Assembly: GCF_008329715.1 (NCBI RefSeq)
Contig: NZ_VTSR01000022.1
Span: 62,001-126,000 of the forward strand
DNA from: Gimesia chilikensis
Lineage (GTDB): Bacteria; Planctomycetota; Planctomycetia; Planctomycetales; Planctomycetaceae
Direction of reading: 5' to 3'
DNA: 64,000 bases
Below are positions 11,386 to 21,800 of the stretch, one piece after another. The number at the start of each line of letters is the position of its first letter. Positions within the stretch are counted from its first letter, which is position 1. The notes beneath the pieces were generated by a model that saw only the letters and a list, made by a program, of their open reading frames with translations, was not told the DNA's origin and ran no database searches. Position numbers and translations under genes: made by a program.

Positions 11386-13458
11386 TTATTTGGGTTTACC
11401 CAGCTTCACGGTCAGTTTGACCCGCTTTCCGTCCCGCAGGACGGTGACCTCTACCTCCTCGCCGGCGGAAAACATCCGCAGCGCCAGGTCGAAGTCATCC
11501 AGGCCATCGATTTTCGTTTTGCCCATCTTGATGATGGCATCGCCGGATTTAAGGCCCGCTTTGTCAGCCGGGCTGCCGGGAGAAGCTCCCGAAATGTGAT
11601 AGCCGGGGCCTTCCCCACCGAAGTCCGGAATACTGCCGAAGTAAGGCCGGTTCCCGGAACGCATGGTTGCGGCGGGACGCTCGATCTTCACATATTGAGG
11701 CCGGTCGGGGTTCTCTGCAGTCGCGATAGCGATCTCTTCCAGAAACCCGATGATCCGTTCCATGCCCGGGATATTGATTTTGTCCCAGTCATCAGAGGGA
11801 CGGTGGTAGTCGCTGTGAGTTCCCGTAAACAGGTGCAGTACCGGAATCTGCTTGCCGTAAAAAGAGCTGTGATCGCTGGGACCGAACCCTTCCGGCTTGA
11901 GTGAGAGTTTCAGGTCGTAGGCTTTGGCAGTATTTTCTACCAGTTTTTCCCAGCGGGGGGCGGTGCCGGTACCGAAGACGGTCAGCTTGTCGTCAGTTAA
12001 ACGTCCGACCATATCCATGTTGAGCATCGCCACGGTGTTCTTCAGGTCAAACACGGGATTTTTGACGTAATGTGCTGAGCCGATCAGCCCCCGTTCTTCA
12101 CCGGTAAAGGCGATAAACACCAGGCGGCGAGGCAGGGGCTCCTTGCGGGCTGCCAGTTTGCGGGCCAGTTCGATCAGGGCCACGGTTCCCGAGGCATTGT
12201 CGTCAGCACCATTGTGGACATCGGTCGAACCGGGGGCCAGTGAACCTTCACCGCCATAACCGACGTGATCATAGTGGGCGCCGATGACGATGGTTTCATC
12301 AGCGTGAGGCCCTTTGCCTTCCAGCACGCCAATCACGTTTTTGACTTCTGTGCGAATCTGTTCGACGGAAATTTCGCCCCGGGCTTTCCACTGGGGTAAC
12401 GCGAAACTTTCCGGCTTGAAAGTTTCGTCGATTTTACCTTCCAGTTCCTGCAGCGTTGGTTTCCCGGCGTCCTTGAAAAGTTCGTTACACTTTTCGATGG
12501 TGATGTGAGCGATTGGAATCGAACGACCATCTCCGCTGCCGGCATAACCAAATTCCATCAGGCGGTCGAAATGCGCCTCTTTCAGATTCTTGCGTGCCTG
12601 CTGCACGTCGTGCAGAGCTTTCTTCAGTGAAACAGCACTGGTTTCCTCTTTATCTTTCGCTGCTTTTTCCCATTTTTCTGTAGCGAGAATCAGTTCTTCA
12701 ATCGCGTCCTGTTCCAGTTCGCGGGCCTCTTTTTTGTGTTCCTGCGTCGAATAGTAATCGTTGACGAACAGGATCGCTTTGGCCCCTTTACCGAACGCGG
12801 TGCTGACTTTATAGCGGAGTGCTGCATATCGCGAAATGCCGTGTGCCCCTGCGAACGGGCTCTCTTTATCGCCCTGCTGGGGCGTGCGACGCATGATGAT
12901 GACGACCTTGTCTTTTACATCGACGTTGGCGTAGTCATTGTATTTCGCGTCCTGGGCATCGATGCCGTATCCGCAGAAGACGACTTCCGCATCAAATTTT
13001 CCCGAGCCGCCGAACGAGCAGGAGCGAAAATCCTTGTCGTAGGCGAGGGGAATTGTTTTTCCGTCTGGTCCGGTCAACTGCAGTTCGTTGGTCGGTCCCA
13101 GTTTGCTGCCCGTGTTGATGGTGAATTTCTGAAAGGCACTTTCTTCGACCGTTGTCACATTCAGGCCGGCTGCTTTGAATTCTTTGACGATATAGTCCGC
13201 AGCGAGGTTGATGCCCTGTGTGTCGACACCACGCCCTTCCAGTTCATCGGAGGCCAGGTATTTGATTGCGTCCAGCATCCGTTTCCCGCTGGCAGAATCG
13301 ACTTCCGTTTTGGCTTTCGCGCTGGCGGGTTTGGTCGGAGTTTCGGCCCGCAGGCTGGCAGGGCCGGTAATCAGTGAGAGGCTGACGCCACATACGAAAA
13401 GCAGACCGTATCCGGTTGCGAGTAATCGGGAAATCCGGTTCGAGTTCAGAACAGACAT
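11386..13458 (-). CDS. M28-family zinc aminopeptidase with PA insert and C-terminal PDZ domain, secreted
   Basis: A 690-residue exported metallopeptidase. An N-terminal signal (YGLLFVCGVSLSLITGPASLRAE) is followed by a domain starting LDAIKYLASDELEGRG and a PA-like insert. The M28 core then carries the zinc ligands: GAHYDHVGYG (about residue 390), HNGADDNASG (about 415), FTGEERG (about 450), NMDMVGR, and HSDYHRPSDDWD. A PDZ domain (SGASPGSPADKAGLKSGDAIIKMGKTKI) closes the protein. Members remove N-terminal residues from peptides outside the cytoplasm; the PDZ domain may steer substrates. A Lys/Glu-rich segment (about 235-300) inside the PA region looks helical. It converges with the DUF481 gene. 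Confidence 0.88.
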   Translation of the reverse strand: MSVLNSNRISRLLATGYGLLFVCGVSLSLITGPASLRAETPTKPASAKAKTEVDSASGKRMLDAIKYLASDELEGRGVDTQGINLAADYIVKEFKAAGLNVTTVEESAFQKFTINTGSKLGPTNELQLTGPDGKTIPLAYDKDFRSCSFGGSGKFDAEVVFCGYGIDAQDAKYNDYANVDVKDKVVIIMRRTPQQGDKESPFAGAHGISRYAALRYKVSTAFGKGAKAILFVNDYYSTQEHKKEARELEQDAIEELILATEKWEKAAKDKEETSAVSLKKALHDVQQARKNLKEAHFDRLMEFGYAGSGDGRSIPIAHITIEKCNELFKDAGKPTLQELEGKIDETFKPESFALPQWKARGEISVEQIRTEVKNVIGVLEGKGPHADETIVIGAHYDHVGYGGEGSLAPGSTDVHNGADDNASGTVALIELARKLAARKEPLPRRLVFIAFTGEERGLIGSAHYVKNPVFDLKNTVAMLNMDMVGRLTDDKLTVFGTGTAPRWEKLVENTAKAYDLKLSLKPEGFGPSDHSSFYGKQIPVLHLFTGTHSDYHRPSDDWDKINIPGMERIIGFLEEIAIATAENPDRPQYVKIERPAATMRSGNRPYFGSIPDFGGEGPGYHISGASPGSPADKAGLKSGDAIIKMGKTKIDGLDDFDLALRMFSAGEEVEVTVLRDGKRVKLTVKLGKPK

Positions 13459-13783
13459 ATAACCTCTTTCTCCACAGGTTTCTGAAAAGGGGGCCTGTTG
13501 TCTTTACGTGTTCGTCTGGAAGACTGTTGGAAGCGGGATGCACTACTATCAGTCGCGCATCCGATAATATCATTTTCGCAATTCCCGTGCTGAATGGAAG
13601 CCTGTTAATAAAGATAAATCAAAAAACATATTTGTTCCCAACTCTTTTTTGTTGTTGCGTTTACGAAGCAGCGGCCTGAACTGGCGAATTGCCGGCGGAA
13701 CGGGTAGAGTCTAAAAGAGAACCCCACCGTGAGCACATGGACCATGCTGCTGACGGGATGCACAATTGAACTGGGAATCACTC
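13459..13783. other. Divergent promoter region
   Basis: About 325 bases between the start codons of the M28 peptidase (minus) and the acyl-CoA synthetase operon (plus). It includes an A/T-rich stretch near 13605-13665. I see no gene, clear operator or hairpin in it. Confidence 0.45.
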
Positions 13784-15823
13784 ATGGACATCACAGCTGT
13801 AGCGCTCGAAAACTGTGGTCTCTCGCCTGAAACAGCGGTTCAGCTGCAACAGAGACTGCAGGCCTTACCTTCACAGCACGAAAATGAACTCTGGCAGACG
13901 CTGGTCACAGATTTCCTCACTCCCGAGCTCCCGTTCGCCGTCCATCAGCTGTTGTATCACAGTGTCTATCAGAGTCAGCTTGAGAGTGGTACGCCTGCCC
14001 CGGCCTGGTTTCCAGGGGAGCGGGAACTGTCGGAATCCAATCTGGCCGGCTGGCTGAATGAATTGAATCTGCACAGTATAGAAGATCTGCACTCCTGGTC
14101 GGTACACGATCGAGGCCATTTTACTCAGAAGCTGATCGATTCCCTGCGGATCCAGTTTCAGGAGTCGCCGCGTGAGATCATGAACGTTGAGACAGGCATC
14201 GAACAGGTCCAGTGGTTAACCGGGGCGCGTTTGAATATCGTCGAGAGTTGTTTTCGCGATAAATCCGACGAGACAGCCGTCTGCTTCCAGAAAGGAAGTT
14301 CGGAACTGCAGCAACTCAGCTATACCGAATTGAAACAGCTGACCGCGCAGGTGGCCAATGGACTGCGGGAAGCGGGTTACGAGCCCGGAAGCCGGATTGC
14401 CGTCATGCTGCCGATGACAGTGGAATCGGTAGCAATTTTTCTGGGAATCATCGCCGCCGGTTGTGTGGTGGTGACCATTGCCGACAGCTTCTCCGCCGAA
14501 GAGATGCAGGTCCGGCTGAAGATTACCGAGCCGGAACTCATCTTCATCCAGGATGTCATCTCCCGCGGCAGCAGACAGTTGCCCCTCTATGCCAAACTCG
14601 GCCAGGAACAACGGCTCCCCGCGATCGTGTTGCCCGAACAGGAGACGCTACAGGTGCCGCTCCGCGCAGGGGACCGAACCTGGTCGGAATTTCTCTCGGA
14701 GAACCGGGAGCTGACCTGTGAGCCCCGCAATCCGCACGATGAAACCACGATTCTCTTTTCTTCCGGAACGACGGGCAACCCCAAAGGCATTCCTTGGGAT
14801 CAGACCACGCCGATCAAATCCGCCGGCGACGGCTTTCTGCATCATGATATTCAGGCTGGCGATGTCGTCTGCTGGCCGACCAATCTGGGCTGGATGATGG
14901 GCCCCTGGCTGGTGTATGCCACGCTGATCAACGACGCCACCCTCGCGTTGAGCGATGCGGTGCCCACCAGCCGCGCGTTTTGTGAGTTCGTACAGAACGC
15001 CCGTGTGACCATGCTGGGGCTGGTCCCGAGTATCGTCTCTGCCTGGCGGAGCCAGGATAGTGTCGCCGGGCTGGACTGGACGCAGATCAAGGTTTTCAGT
15101 TCGACCGGAGAATGTTCGAATCCGGATGATATGCTCTGGCTGATGTCGCGGGCCGGTTATCGTCCCGTGATTGAATACTGTGGCGGAACCGAGACCGGCG
15201 GCGGTTACATTACGGGTACTGTATTGAAGCCGGGTGTGCCCGGCCTGTTTGCCTGTCCGGCGGTGGGCTTCGACTGGCTGCTGCTGGATGAAGCAGGTCA
15301 CCTGACTGAAAATGGGGAAGTCTTCTTCGTGCCTCCTGTGATCGGCTTGTCGACCCGCCTGATCAACCGCGATCACCATGAGGTCTACTTTGCCGACATC
15401 CCGCCGGGACCGGAGGGGGAACTCTTGCGTCGGCACGGTGATCAGATCGAAGCGTTGCCCGACGGTTATTTCCGGGCGCAGGGCCGGATTGACGATGCGA
15501 TGAACCTGGGAGGGATCAAAGTCAGCTCCGTGCAGATTGAGGAACTGCTCACCCAGGCGGAAGGCGTAAGGGAAGTGGCCGCGATTGCAGTGCCCCCGGC
15601 GGGCGGTGGTCCAAGTCTATTGGTGATTTATGTCGTCATGCAGCCGGAAGCGAACTTCGAGGCAGAAGCCCTGCAGTCCAGCATGCAGCAGATCATTCGC
15701 AGTCAGCTCAATCCACTGTTTAAAATACAGGCGGTGCGCGAGATCGAACAGTTGCCCCGCACGGCATCCAACAAAGTGATGCGGCGGAAATTACGGGATT
15801 TATTTCAAGGTTCAGAAACATGA
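13784..15823 (+). CDS. AMP-forming acyl-CoA synthetase, AAE17/18-like
   Basis: A 679-residue ligase of the ANL superfamily that activates a carboxylic acid to its CoA thioester through an acyl-adenylate. The P-loop-like motif ILFSSGTTGNPKG lies near residue 325, the A5-type motif EYCGGTETGGG near 465, and the A8 hinge RRHGD...GYFRAQGRIDDAMNLGGIKVSS near 550-580. The last part closely recalls plant peroxisomal acyl-activating enzymes 17/18 and acetoacetyl-CoA synthetase. The start is taken as ATG 13784; a TTG 18 bases upstream is less likely. It heads a four-gene operon and its stop overlaps the thiolase start (ATGA). With 3-hydroxybutyrate dehydrogenase and thiolase present, acetoacetate is a reasonable substrate guess, not a proof. 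The catalytic Lys in the usual C-terminal place (TASNKVMRRKLRD) is present. Confidence 0.82.
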   Translation: MDITAVALENCGLSPETAVQLQQRLQALPSQHENELWQTLVTDFLTPELPFAVHQLLYHSVYQSQLESGTPAPAWFPGERELSESNLAGWLNELNLHSIEDLHSWSVHDRGHFTQKLIDSLRIQFQESPREIMNVETGIEQVQWLTGARLNIVESCFRDKSDETAVCFQKGSSELQQLSYTELKQLTAQVANGLREAGYEPGSRIAVMLPMTVESVAIFLGIIAAGCVVVTIADSFSAEEMQVRLKITEPELIFIQDVISRGSRQLPLYAKLGQEQRLPAIVLPEQETLQVPLRAGDRTWSEFLSENRELTCEPRNPHDETTILFSSGTTGNPKGIPWDQTTPIKSAGDGFLHHDIQAGDVVCWPTNLGWMMGPWLVYATLINDATLALSDAVPTSRAFCEFVQNARVTMLGLVPSIVSAWRSQDSVAGLDWTQIKVFSSTGECSNPDDMLWLMSRAGYRPVIEYCGGTETGGGYITGTVLKPGVPGLFACPAVGFDWLLLDEAGHLTENGEVFFVPPVIGLSTRLINRDHHEVYFADIPPGPEGELLRRHGDQIEALPDGYFRAQGRIDDAMNLGGIKVSSVQIEELLTQAEGVREVAAIAVPPAGGGPSLLVIYVVMQPEANFEAEALQSSMQQIIRSQLNPLFKIQAVREIEQLPRTASNKVMRRKLRDLFQGSET

Positions 15824-17019
15824 GTCAGCAGGGAGAACAGCGGGTTGCCGTTCTGGGAGCCGTCCGCACACCCATTGGTGCCTTCAACGGTGCCTTTCAG
15901 AATCTGTCGGCAGTCCAGTTGGGTACGACGGCTATCAAGGAGACACTCAAGCGGAGTCAGTTGACCGCACTGCAGGTAGATGAAGTCATCCTGGGGCAGG
16001 TCTTCACCGCCGGCTGTGGTATGAACCCGGCTCGACAGGCGGCCGTGCACGCGGGCATCCCTTATCATGTCCCGGCGACGACCGTGAACATGGTTTGCGG
16101 GTCCGGTCTGAAGTCGGTTGCTTTGGGGATGCAGTCCATTCTGTGTGGCAAGTCGCGCGTCGTTCTGGCGGGCGGAATGGAGAGTATGAGTAACACTCCC
16201 TATCTGCTAAAAGGAGCCCGCAGTGGATTCAAGATGGGCGATCAGCAGCTCGTCGATTCCATGATCCACGATGCCTTGTGGGATGCATTTTATGATTGTC
16301 ACATGGGCATTACCGCCGAGAACCTGGCAGAGAAATACGAGGTGACGCGGGAAGACCAGGACCGTTTTGCGGTACAGAGCCAGCAGCGTTACCAGGACGC
16401 CCTGGCGGCGGGGAAATTCGATGAGGAAATCGTGAGCGTCTCGGTGCCACAACGCAAAGGGGAGCCGAAGCTGGTTTCCGTTGACGAACATCCGCGGAAA
16501 GAAACGAGCCTGGAAGCAATCTCGTGTCTGCGTCCGTCCTTCAAAAAAGAGGGAGGGACGGTGACCGCCGCGAATTCCTCGGGGATCAACGATGGGGCCG
16601 CGACGCTATTGATCGCGGAGGAAGCGTTTGTTGAAGAACAGAAGCTGAAACCGCTGGCCTGGATTCGCAGCTTTTCGAATGTGGGACTGGATCCACAGTT
16701 CATGGGCATGGGGCCTGCTAATGCGATTGAAGATCTGTTACAGGACGCGGGGTTGAAACTCGCGGACATCGATCTGCTGGAAGTGAATGAAGCCTTTGCC
16801 GCACAGGCCCTGGCGGTCGGCAAGAAGCTGGGCTGGGATGAAGCCCGCGTGAACGTCAACGGCGGGGCGATTGCCCTGGGACATCCCCTGGGAGCCAGCG
16901 GAGCCCGCGTGGCAGTGACGCTGCTACATGAGATGCGGAAACAGCAGGCGGCCCGCGGCATTGCCTCGCTCTGCATTGGGGGCGGCATGGGAATCGCCAT
17001 GTTATTTGAGTCCGCTTAA
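15820..17019 (+). CDS. Acetyl-CoA C-acetyltransferase (thiolase)
   Basis: A 399-residue thiolase, the standard length. The nucleophilic cysteine is C93 in NMVCGSGLKS, the active-site histidine H355 in GHPLGASGARV, and the second cysteine C385 in CIGGGMG. The NEAFAAQ motif is also present. The short form without long-chain features fits a biosynthetic-type or acetoacetyl-CoA thiolase, which interconverts acetoacetyl-CoA and two acetyl-CoA. Its ATG overlaps the synthetase stop by four bases, so translation is probably coupled. In this operon cleavage of acetoacetyl-CoA made by the upstream ligase is the likely direction. Confidence 0.93.
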   Translation: MSQQGEQRVAVLGAVRTPIGAFNGAFQNLSAVQLGTTAIKETLKRSQLTALQVDEVILGQVFTAGCGMNPARQAAVHAGIPYHVPATTVNMVCGSGLKSVALGMQSILCGKSRVVLAGGMESMSNTPYLLKGARSGFKMGDQQLVDSMIHDALWDAFYDCHMGITAENLAEKYEVTREDQDRFAVQSQQRYQDALAAGKFDEEIVSVSVPQRKGEPKLVSVDEHPRKETSLEAISCLRPSFKKEGGTVTAANSSGINDGAATLLIAEEAFVEEQKLKPLAWIRSFSNVGLDPQFMGMGPANAIEDLLQDAGLKLADIDLLEVNEAFAAQALAVGKKLGWDEARVNVNGGAIALGHPLGASGARVAVTLLHEMRKQQAARGIASLCIGGGMGIAMLFESA

Positions 17020-17050
17020 AGTGACTATCTAAGAAAGAGGGCGTTACAGC

Positions 17051-17983
17051 ATGCAGGAAATTGGGATTCTGGGAGCAGGTTTGATTGGGGCGAGCTGGGC
17101 CTCTTTTTTCGCGGCGCAGGGGCTGAATGTCCGGATCTATGATGTGAACGAGGAAGTGAAACAGCAGGCCCTCGGCGTAGCGGAGAACAATCTGCAGCGG
17201 CTGGTGAAACTGGAACTGCTCAGCGCAGAAGCGAAAGCCGTCGGTCTCCAGAATCTGCAACTGGTTGACTCGATGCAGGAGTTGTTAACCGATGTAGAAT
17301 ACGTTCAGGAATCGGTGATTGAAGATTACGAGATCAAAGCCGACGTCTATCGGCAGTTCGAGCAATCTGCTCCCGAGACCGCCATTCTGGCCAGCAGTTC
17401 TTCGGGACTGTTGATGACGCGGATGCAGTCAGTCATGCAGCACCCCGGACGCGCGCTGATTGCGCATCCTTTCAATCCGCCGCACCTGATCCCCCTGGTG
17501 GAACTGGTGCCCGGCGAACAGACAGCGCCAGAGACCGTCGAACGGGTACGCGACTTCTTCCAGCAGCTGGGCAAGTATCCCGTGATCCTCAATAAAGAGG
17601 TGCCAGGGCATATTGCCAATCGACTGGCGGCGGCGATCTGGCGTGAGTCACTGGCATTACTGGACGAAGGGGTCGCCAGTGTGGAAGACATTGATGCGGC
17701 CCTCTGCCAGGGACCGGGTCTGCGCTGGGCGCTAATGGGACAGCACCTGATTTATGAGCTGGGTGGTGGAGAGGGCGGCTACGAGAAGTTCTTCGATACC
17801 ATCGGGGCTTCGTTCGAAGCGTACTGGGAAGACATGCAGACCTGGACCCGGATTCCCGAGTCAGCCAAAGAGAAAGCGGTGGCGGGCACGCAGAAGTACC
17901 TGGAACAACAGGGGCGAGCCGAGCGGGCCGCCTGGCGCGATGAGAAGCTGGCGCGGATTCAGCAGATTTTGAAAGAGGACTAA
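17051..17983 (+). CDS. 3-hydroxyacyl-CoA dehydrogenase-family protein, L-carnitine dehydrogenase-like
   Basis: A 310-residue NAD-dependent dehydrogenase. An N-terminal Rossmann motif GAGLIGASWA (G8, G10, G13) is followed by the family motif AHPFNPPHLIPLVELV with H139, and a helical C-terminal domain. The sequence GPGLRWALMGQHLIYELGGGEGG resembles carnitine 3-dehydrogenases and lambda-crystallin relatives more than fatty-acid beta-oxidation enzymes. The true substrate may thus be a free 3-hydroxy acid and not a CoA ester. A GAAAGAGGG precedes the ATG by about nine bases. It lies between thiolase and 3-hydroxybutyrate dehydrogenase, seemingly in one transcript. Confidence 0.78.
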   Translation: MQEIGILGAGLIGASWASFFAAQGLNVRIYDVNEEVKQQALGVAENNLQRLVKLELLSAEAKAVGLQNLQLVDSMQELLTDVEYVQESVIEDYEIKADVYRQFEQSAPETAILASSSSGLLMTRMQSVMQHPGRALIAHPFNPPHLIPLVELVPGEQTAPETVERVRDFFQQLGKYPVILNKEVPGHIANRLAAAIWRESLALLDEGVASVEDIDAALCQGPGLRWALMGQHLIYELGGGEGGYEKFFDTIGASFEAYWEDMQTWTRIPESAKEKAVAGTQKYLEQQGRAERAAWRDEKLARIQQILKED

Positions 17984-17986
17984 ACC

Positions 17987-18754
17987 ATGACACAAGCCAA
18001 AGTCGCTTTGATCACCGGCGCTGCCAGCGGCATCGGGGCGGAAATCGCCCGGACGCTGTTCCATGAAGGCTGTGATGTGGTGATCGCCGATCTGCACGAG
18101 CCTGAATATCTCACGGAGCTGTCTGCGGAAGGACAGCGAACACTGTTTGTCTCCACCGATCTGTCGCAGGTAGAGCAGTGTCAGTCGCTGGTGGAGCAGG
18201 TGACCCGGGAGTGGGGTGGCGTGGATATCCTGGTCAACAATGCGGGCTTTCAGCATGTTTCGCCCCTGGAAGAATTTCCGGAAGCGGTCTGGGAGAAGAT
18301 GCTGCAGGTGATGCTGACAGCGCCTTTTCTGCTGACAAAGTATGTCCTGTCCGGAATGAAACAGCGGCGGTGGGGACGCATTATTAACATGGGCTCGATT
18401 CATTCCCAGGTGGCCTCGCTCAATAAAGCGGGGTACATCGCCGCCAAGCATGGACTGGTGGGACTGACGAAAACGACGGCCCTGGAAGGGGGACCGTTTC
18501 AGATTACCGCCAATGTGATCTGTCCTGCCTATGTGCGTACGCCCCTGGTCGAACAGCAGATCGCGGCCCAGGCGGAGACTCTGGGGATCAGCACTGAAGA
18601 GGTGGAAAGTCAGGTCTTCCTGAGAGCTTCTGCGACGGGCCGCATGATTGAGCCTGCCGAGGTGGCGTCGATGGTCAGTTATCTCTGCTCGGATCAGGCC
18701 AAATCCATCACCGGTGCCTGCTGGACCATCGATGGGGGCTGGACGGCCCAATAG
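17987..18754 (+). CDS. 3-hydroxybutyrate dehydrogenase (short-chain dehydrogenase/reductase)
   Basis: A 255-residue classical SDR. It has the NAD-binding TGAASGIG (10-17), NNAGFQHV (84-91), the catalytic S137, Y150 and K154 (YIAAK), and the C-terminal GACWTIDGGWTAQ. NNAGFQHVSPLEEFP and ICPAYVRTPLVEQQI are hallmarks of D-3-hydroxybutyrate dehydrogenases, which oxidise 3-hydroxybutyrate to acetoacetate with NAD. It begins three bases after the previous stop, so it is the last gene of the operon. Together with the ligase and thiolase it completes a route from 3-hydroxybutyrate to acetyl-CoA. Confidence 0.88.
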   Translation: MTQAKVALITGAASGIGAEIARTLFHEGCDVVIADLHEPEYLTELSAEGQRTLFVSTDLSQVEQCQSLVEQVTREWGGVDILVNNAGFQHVSPLEEFPEAVWEKMLQVMLTAPFLLTKYVLSGMKQRRWGRIINMGSIHSQVASLNKAGYIAAKHGLVGLTKTTALEGGPFQITANVICPAYVRTPLVEQQIAAQAETLGISTEEVESQVFLRASATGRMIEPAEVASMVSYLCSDQAKSITGACWTIDGGWTAQ

Positions 18755-18891
18755 CCGTGTTTAGGCTCTGATCTCCGTTTTTACCGGGCGGGCAATTATT
18801 TAACATTGCTAACAGGGACGCGACGTATTAGAGTGTGCTTATGTAAGCGGCTCACAGAACACCTTACCCGACTTGTGTGATGAGGTGAAGT

Positions 18892-21800
18892 ATGCGCGTT
18901 CCACGTCCGACCAGATCCTTGTGGCTGTTATTGCTGATGCTGCCGTTGCAGGTGGTTGCAGCGGAAACAGACGCTCCCGTTGTGGCGCAGACGCCCGAGG
19001 AGCTCGCCATAAGGGAGCTGCGCGGGATTTATACGAATCTCCAGCAGAACAAAGATGGCACGGTCCGCCTCGTACGGTTCAGCAAGCCGCACGTCACCGC
19101 CGAAAAGCTGGCTCACCTCGAACAGTTTCATCAGCTGGATTACCTGGCCCTGGTCTGCCCACACCTGGGGGATGAAGTACTGCCTCATCTCCAGGACCTG
19201 ACCAACCTGGATACCTTATTACTTTCGGAATCGAAGGTCACGGATGCAGGGTTGCAGCACCTCCGGAAGTTGAATCGTCTGGAGCGACTTTACCTCGACA
19301 ATACAAAGCTCACCGATGCGGGACTGAAACAGCTCTCACAACTGACGCAGCTCAAAGTACTCTCACTGCGCAATACAAAGATTACCGACCAGGGGCTGGC
19401 TTCTCTGAAAGGACTGCAGCATCTGGAAGTTCTGCTTCTCTCGGGAACCCAGGTCAGCGATGTGGGTTTGTCTGCGCTCAACGCATTTCCGCAGTTGAAG
19501 ACGCTCTACCTCGCGCGAACGAAGGTCAGGGGCACGCTACTGGCAGAATTGAAGCTGCCCGCGCTGGAATACCTCTGTCTCAATCGTTGCAGACTGGCTC
19601 CTGATGCGACAGACGCACTTTCAAAACTTTCACATCTGAAAGGCCTGGAAGTCTATCACACGGGGCTGACCTCAAAGGCTCTGTCAGAATTGAAAACTCA
19701 ACTTTCGAAGACGGCTTTGTTCACTGAAGATACAACAGCCCCAGAGACATTGGCTGCATTGACTGAGCAGAAACAGCAGGTTCCGACCACAGAGCAACCA
19801 CTGCTGAAACCGATTCAAGAACGGATCGCAGCGGGAGAGAAGCTGGTTCCTGATTTCCAAAAGCATGTGATTCCGCTGCTGGGGCGACTGGGGTGCAACA
19901 GTCGCAACTGTCACGGCTCGTTTCAGGGGCGCGGTGGATTTCAACTGTCGATGTTCGGCTATGACTTCAAGCTGGACCATGACAACCTGCTGGAACGGAT
20001 CGACAAACAGCACCCGAAACAAAGCCTGGTATTGAACAAGCCGACTTCGGAAGACGAACATGAAGGGGGGCTGCGCCTGCCACCCGGCGGTTGGGAACAA
20101 CAGCTGCTGCACGACTGGATTGCTGTGGGAGCCGCGTCGGTTTCACCGGAGGGACCCCGTTTTGTAAGGCTGGATGTGACGCCCCGACAGATCGTCTTTA
20201 AGAAAAAGGGAGAGTCGGCGACGTTGAAAGCCATCGCCGTCTGGTCGGATGGGACGCGTGAAGATGTGACCTGCCTGACCCGCTTTGAATCCAAAGACGA
20301 CAGTGTCGCGGAAGTCACTCCGGAGGGTGTGATTCAGGCGAAAGCTCCCGGCGATACTTATGTCATTTCGTATTACGATAACGGAATCTTTTCCACGCAG
20401 GTCCTGCAGCCGGTGCGGGAGTATCAGCCGGGTGAATATCCCGAGGTCCCCACGCCGACTGTTGTGGATCGGCATGTGCTCAACAAACTGCAGAAGCTGG
20501 GTATCCAGCCCTCTGAATTGTGTACGGATGAAGAATTTCTCAGACGCGTCAGCCTGGATATGACGGGCACGCTTCCGACGCCGGACGAGATTCGGGATTT
20601 TCTCAAAGATCCATCTACCGAGAAACGAAGCCAGAAGATTGAGGAACTGCTCGCGCGACCCGGTTACGTGGCCTGGTGGAGTTTGAAGCTGTCTGACCTG
20701 ACAGGCAGTAACGCGGGCTACCTGGGCGGGACCGAAATGGCACAACCGGTGGCCGGTCAGTGGAATGCCTGGATCCGGCGTCGGGTGGAAGACAATGTCG
20801 GCTGGGATAAGATTGTCTCGGGAATCATTTTGGGTACGAGTCGACTGCCGGGCCAGACTTTTGAAGAGTTCATGGCACAACAGAGTGAGTTCACCAGTGT
20901 GAAAGACCGGGCTGACTTCACCGCCCTGGATAATTCGATGCCCCACTACTGGGCGCGTTCGAACATGACGGTGCCCTCCGATAAGGCGCTCGCCTTTGGT
21001 TATACGTTTCTGGGCATGCGACTGGATTGTGCCCAGTGTCATAAGCATCCCTTCGACGAGTGGTCGCAGCAGGATTTCAAGCTGTTTACCGAGTTTTTCA
21101 CACGTATCAAATTCGGTGTGCCCCCCGATGCCCGCGTCCTGCATGAAGAGACGCGGAACATGCTGGGCGTGCCGGTGAAGCTCAATACCGCAGCCCTGCG
21201 CAGACAGAGTTATCTGCGGATTGCGGCTGAGGGACGGTCGATTCCCTGGCGGGAAGTTTATATTGAACCCGCGCAGGGGGATCAGCAGCTTGCCAAACTG
21301 CTGGGGGGAGAAGAGATCAACATCAGCGGAGTTCAGGATCCGCGTGAGCTACTGATGGCGTGGATGTTGAACGAGCCCAATCATTATTTTGCGAAAGCAT
21401 TCGTGAACCGGATCTGGGCGCATTACTTCAACGTGGGGATTATCAATCCGCCGGATGATCTGAATCAGGCGAACCCACCCAGTAACAAGGCACTGCTGGA
21501 CTACCTCGTGCAGGGGTTCATTGAGAGCGGTTACGATATGAAGTGGCTGCATCGGACGATTGCCAACAGCCGGACGTATCAGCTCAGCTGGCGACCGAAC
21601 GAGAGCAATCGGAAAGATACCCGCAATTTCAGTCATGCTGTGCTGCGGAGACTACCGGCGGAAGTCGCCATCGATGCAATTCAACAAGCAACAGCGGGAG
21701 ACAAGAAGTTGCTACAGCACGTCAGCAAAATGGACGGGCGCAAGATTACACAGCACCCGCTTTCGTTCCAGGCACGGTCGATTGACTTTTCTTTGCTGGT

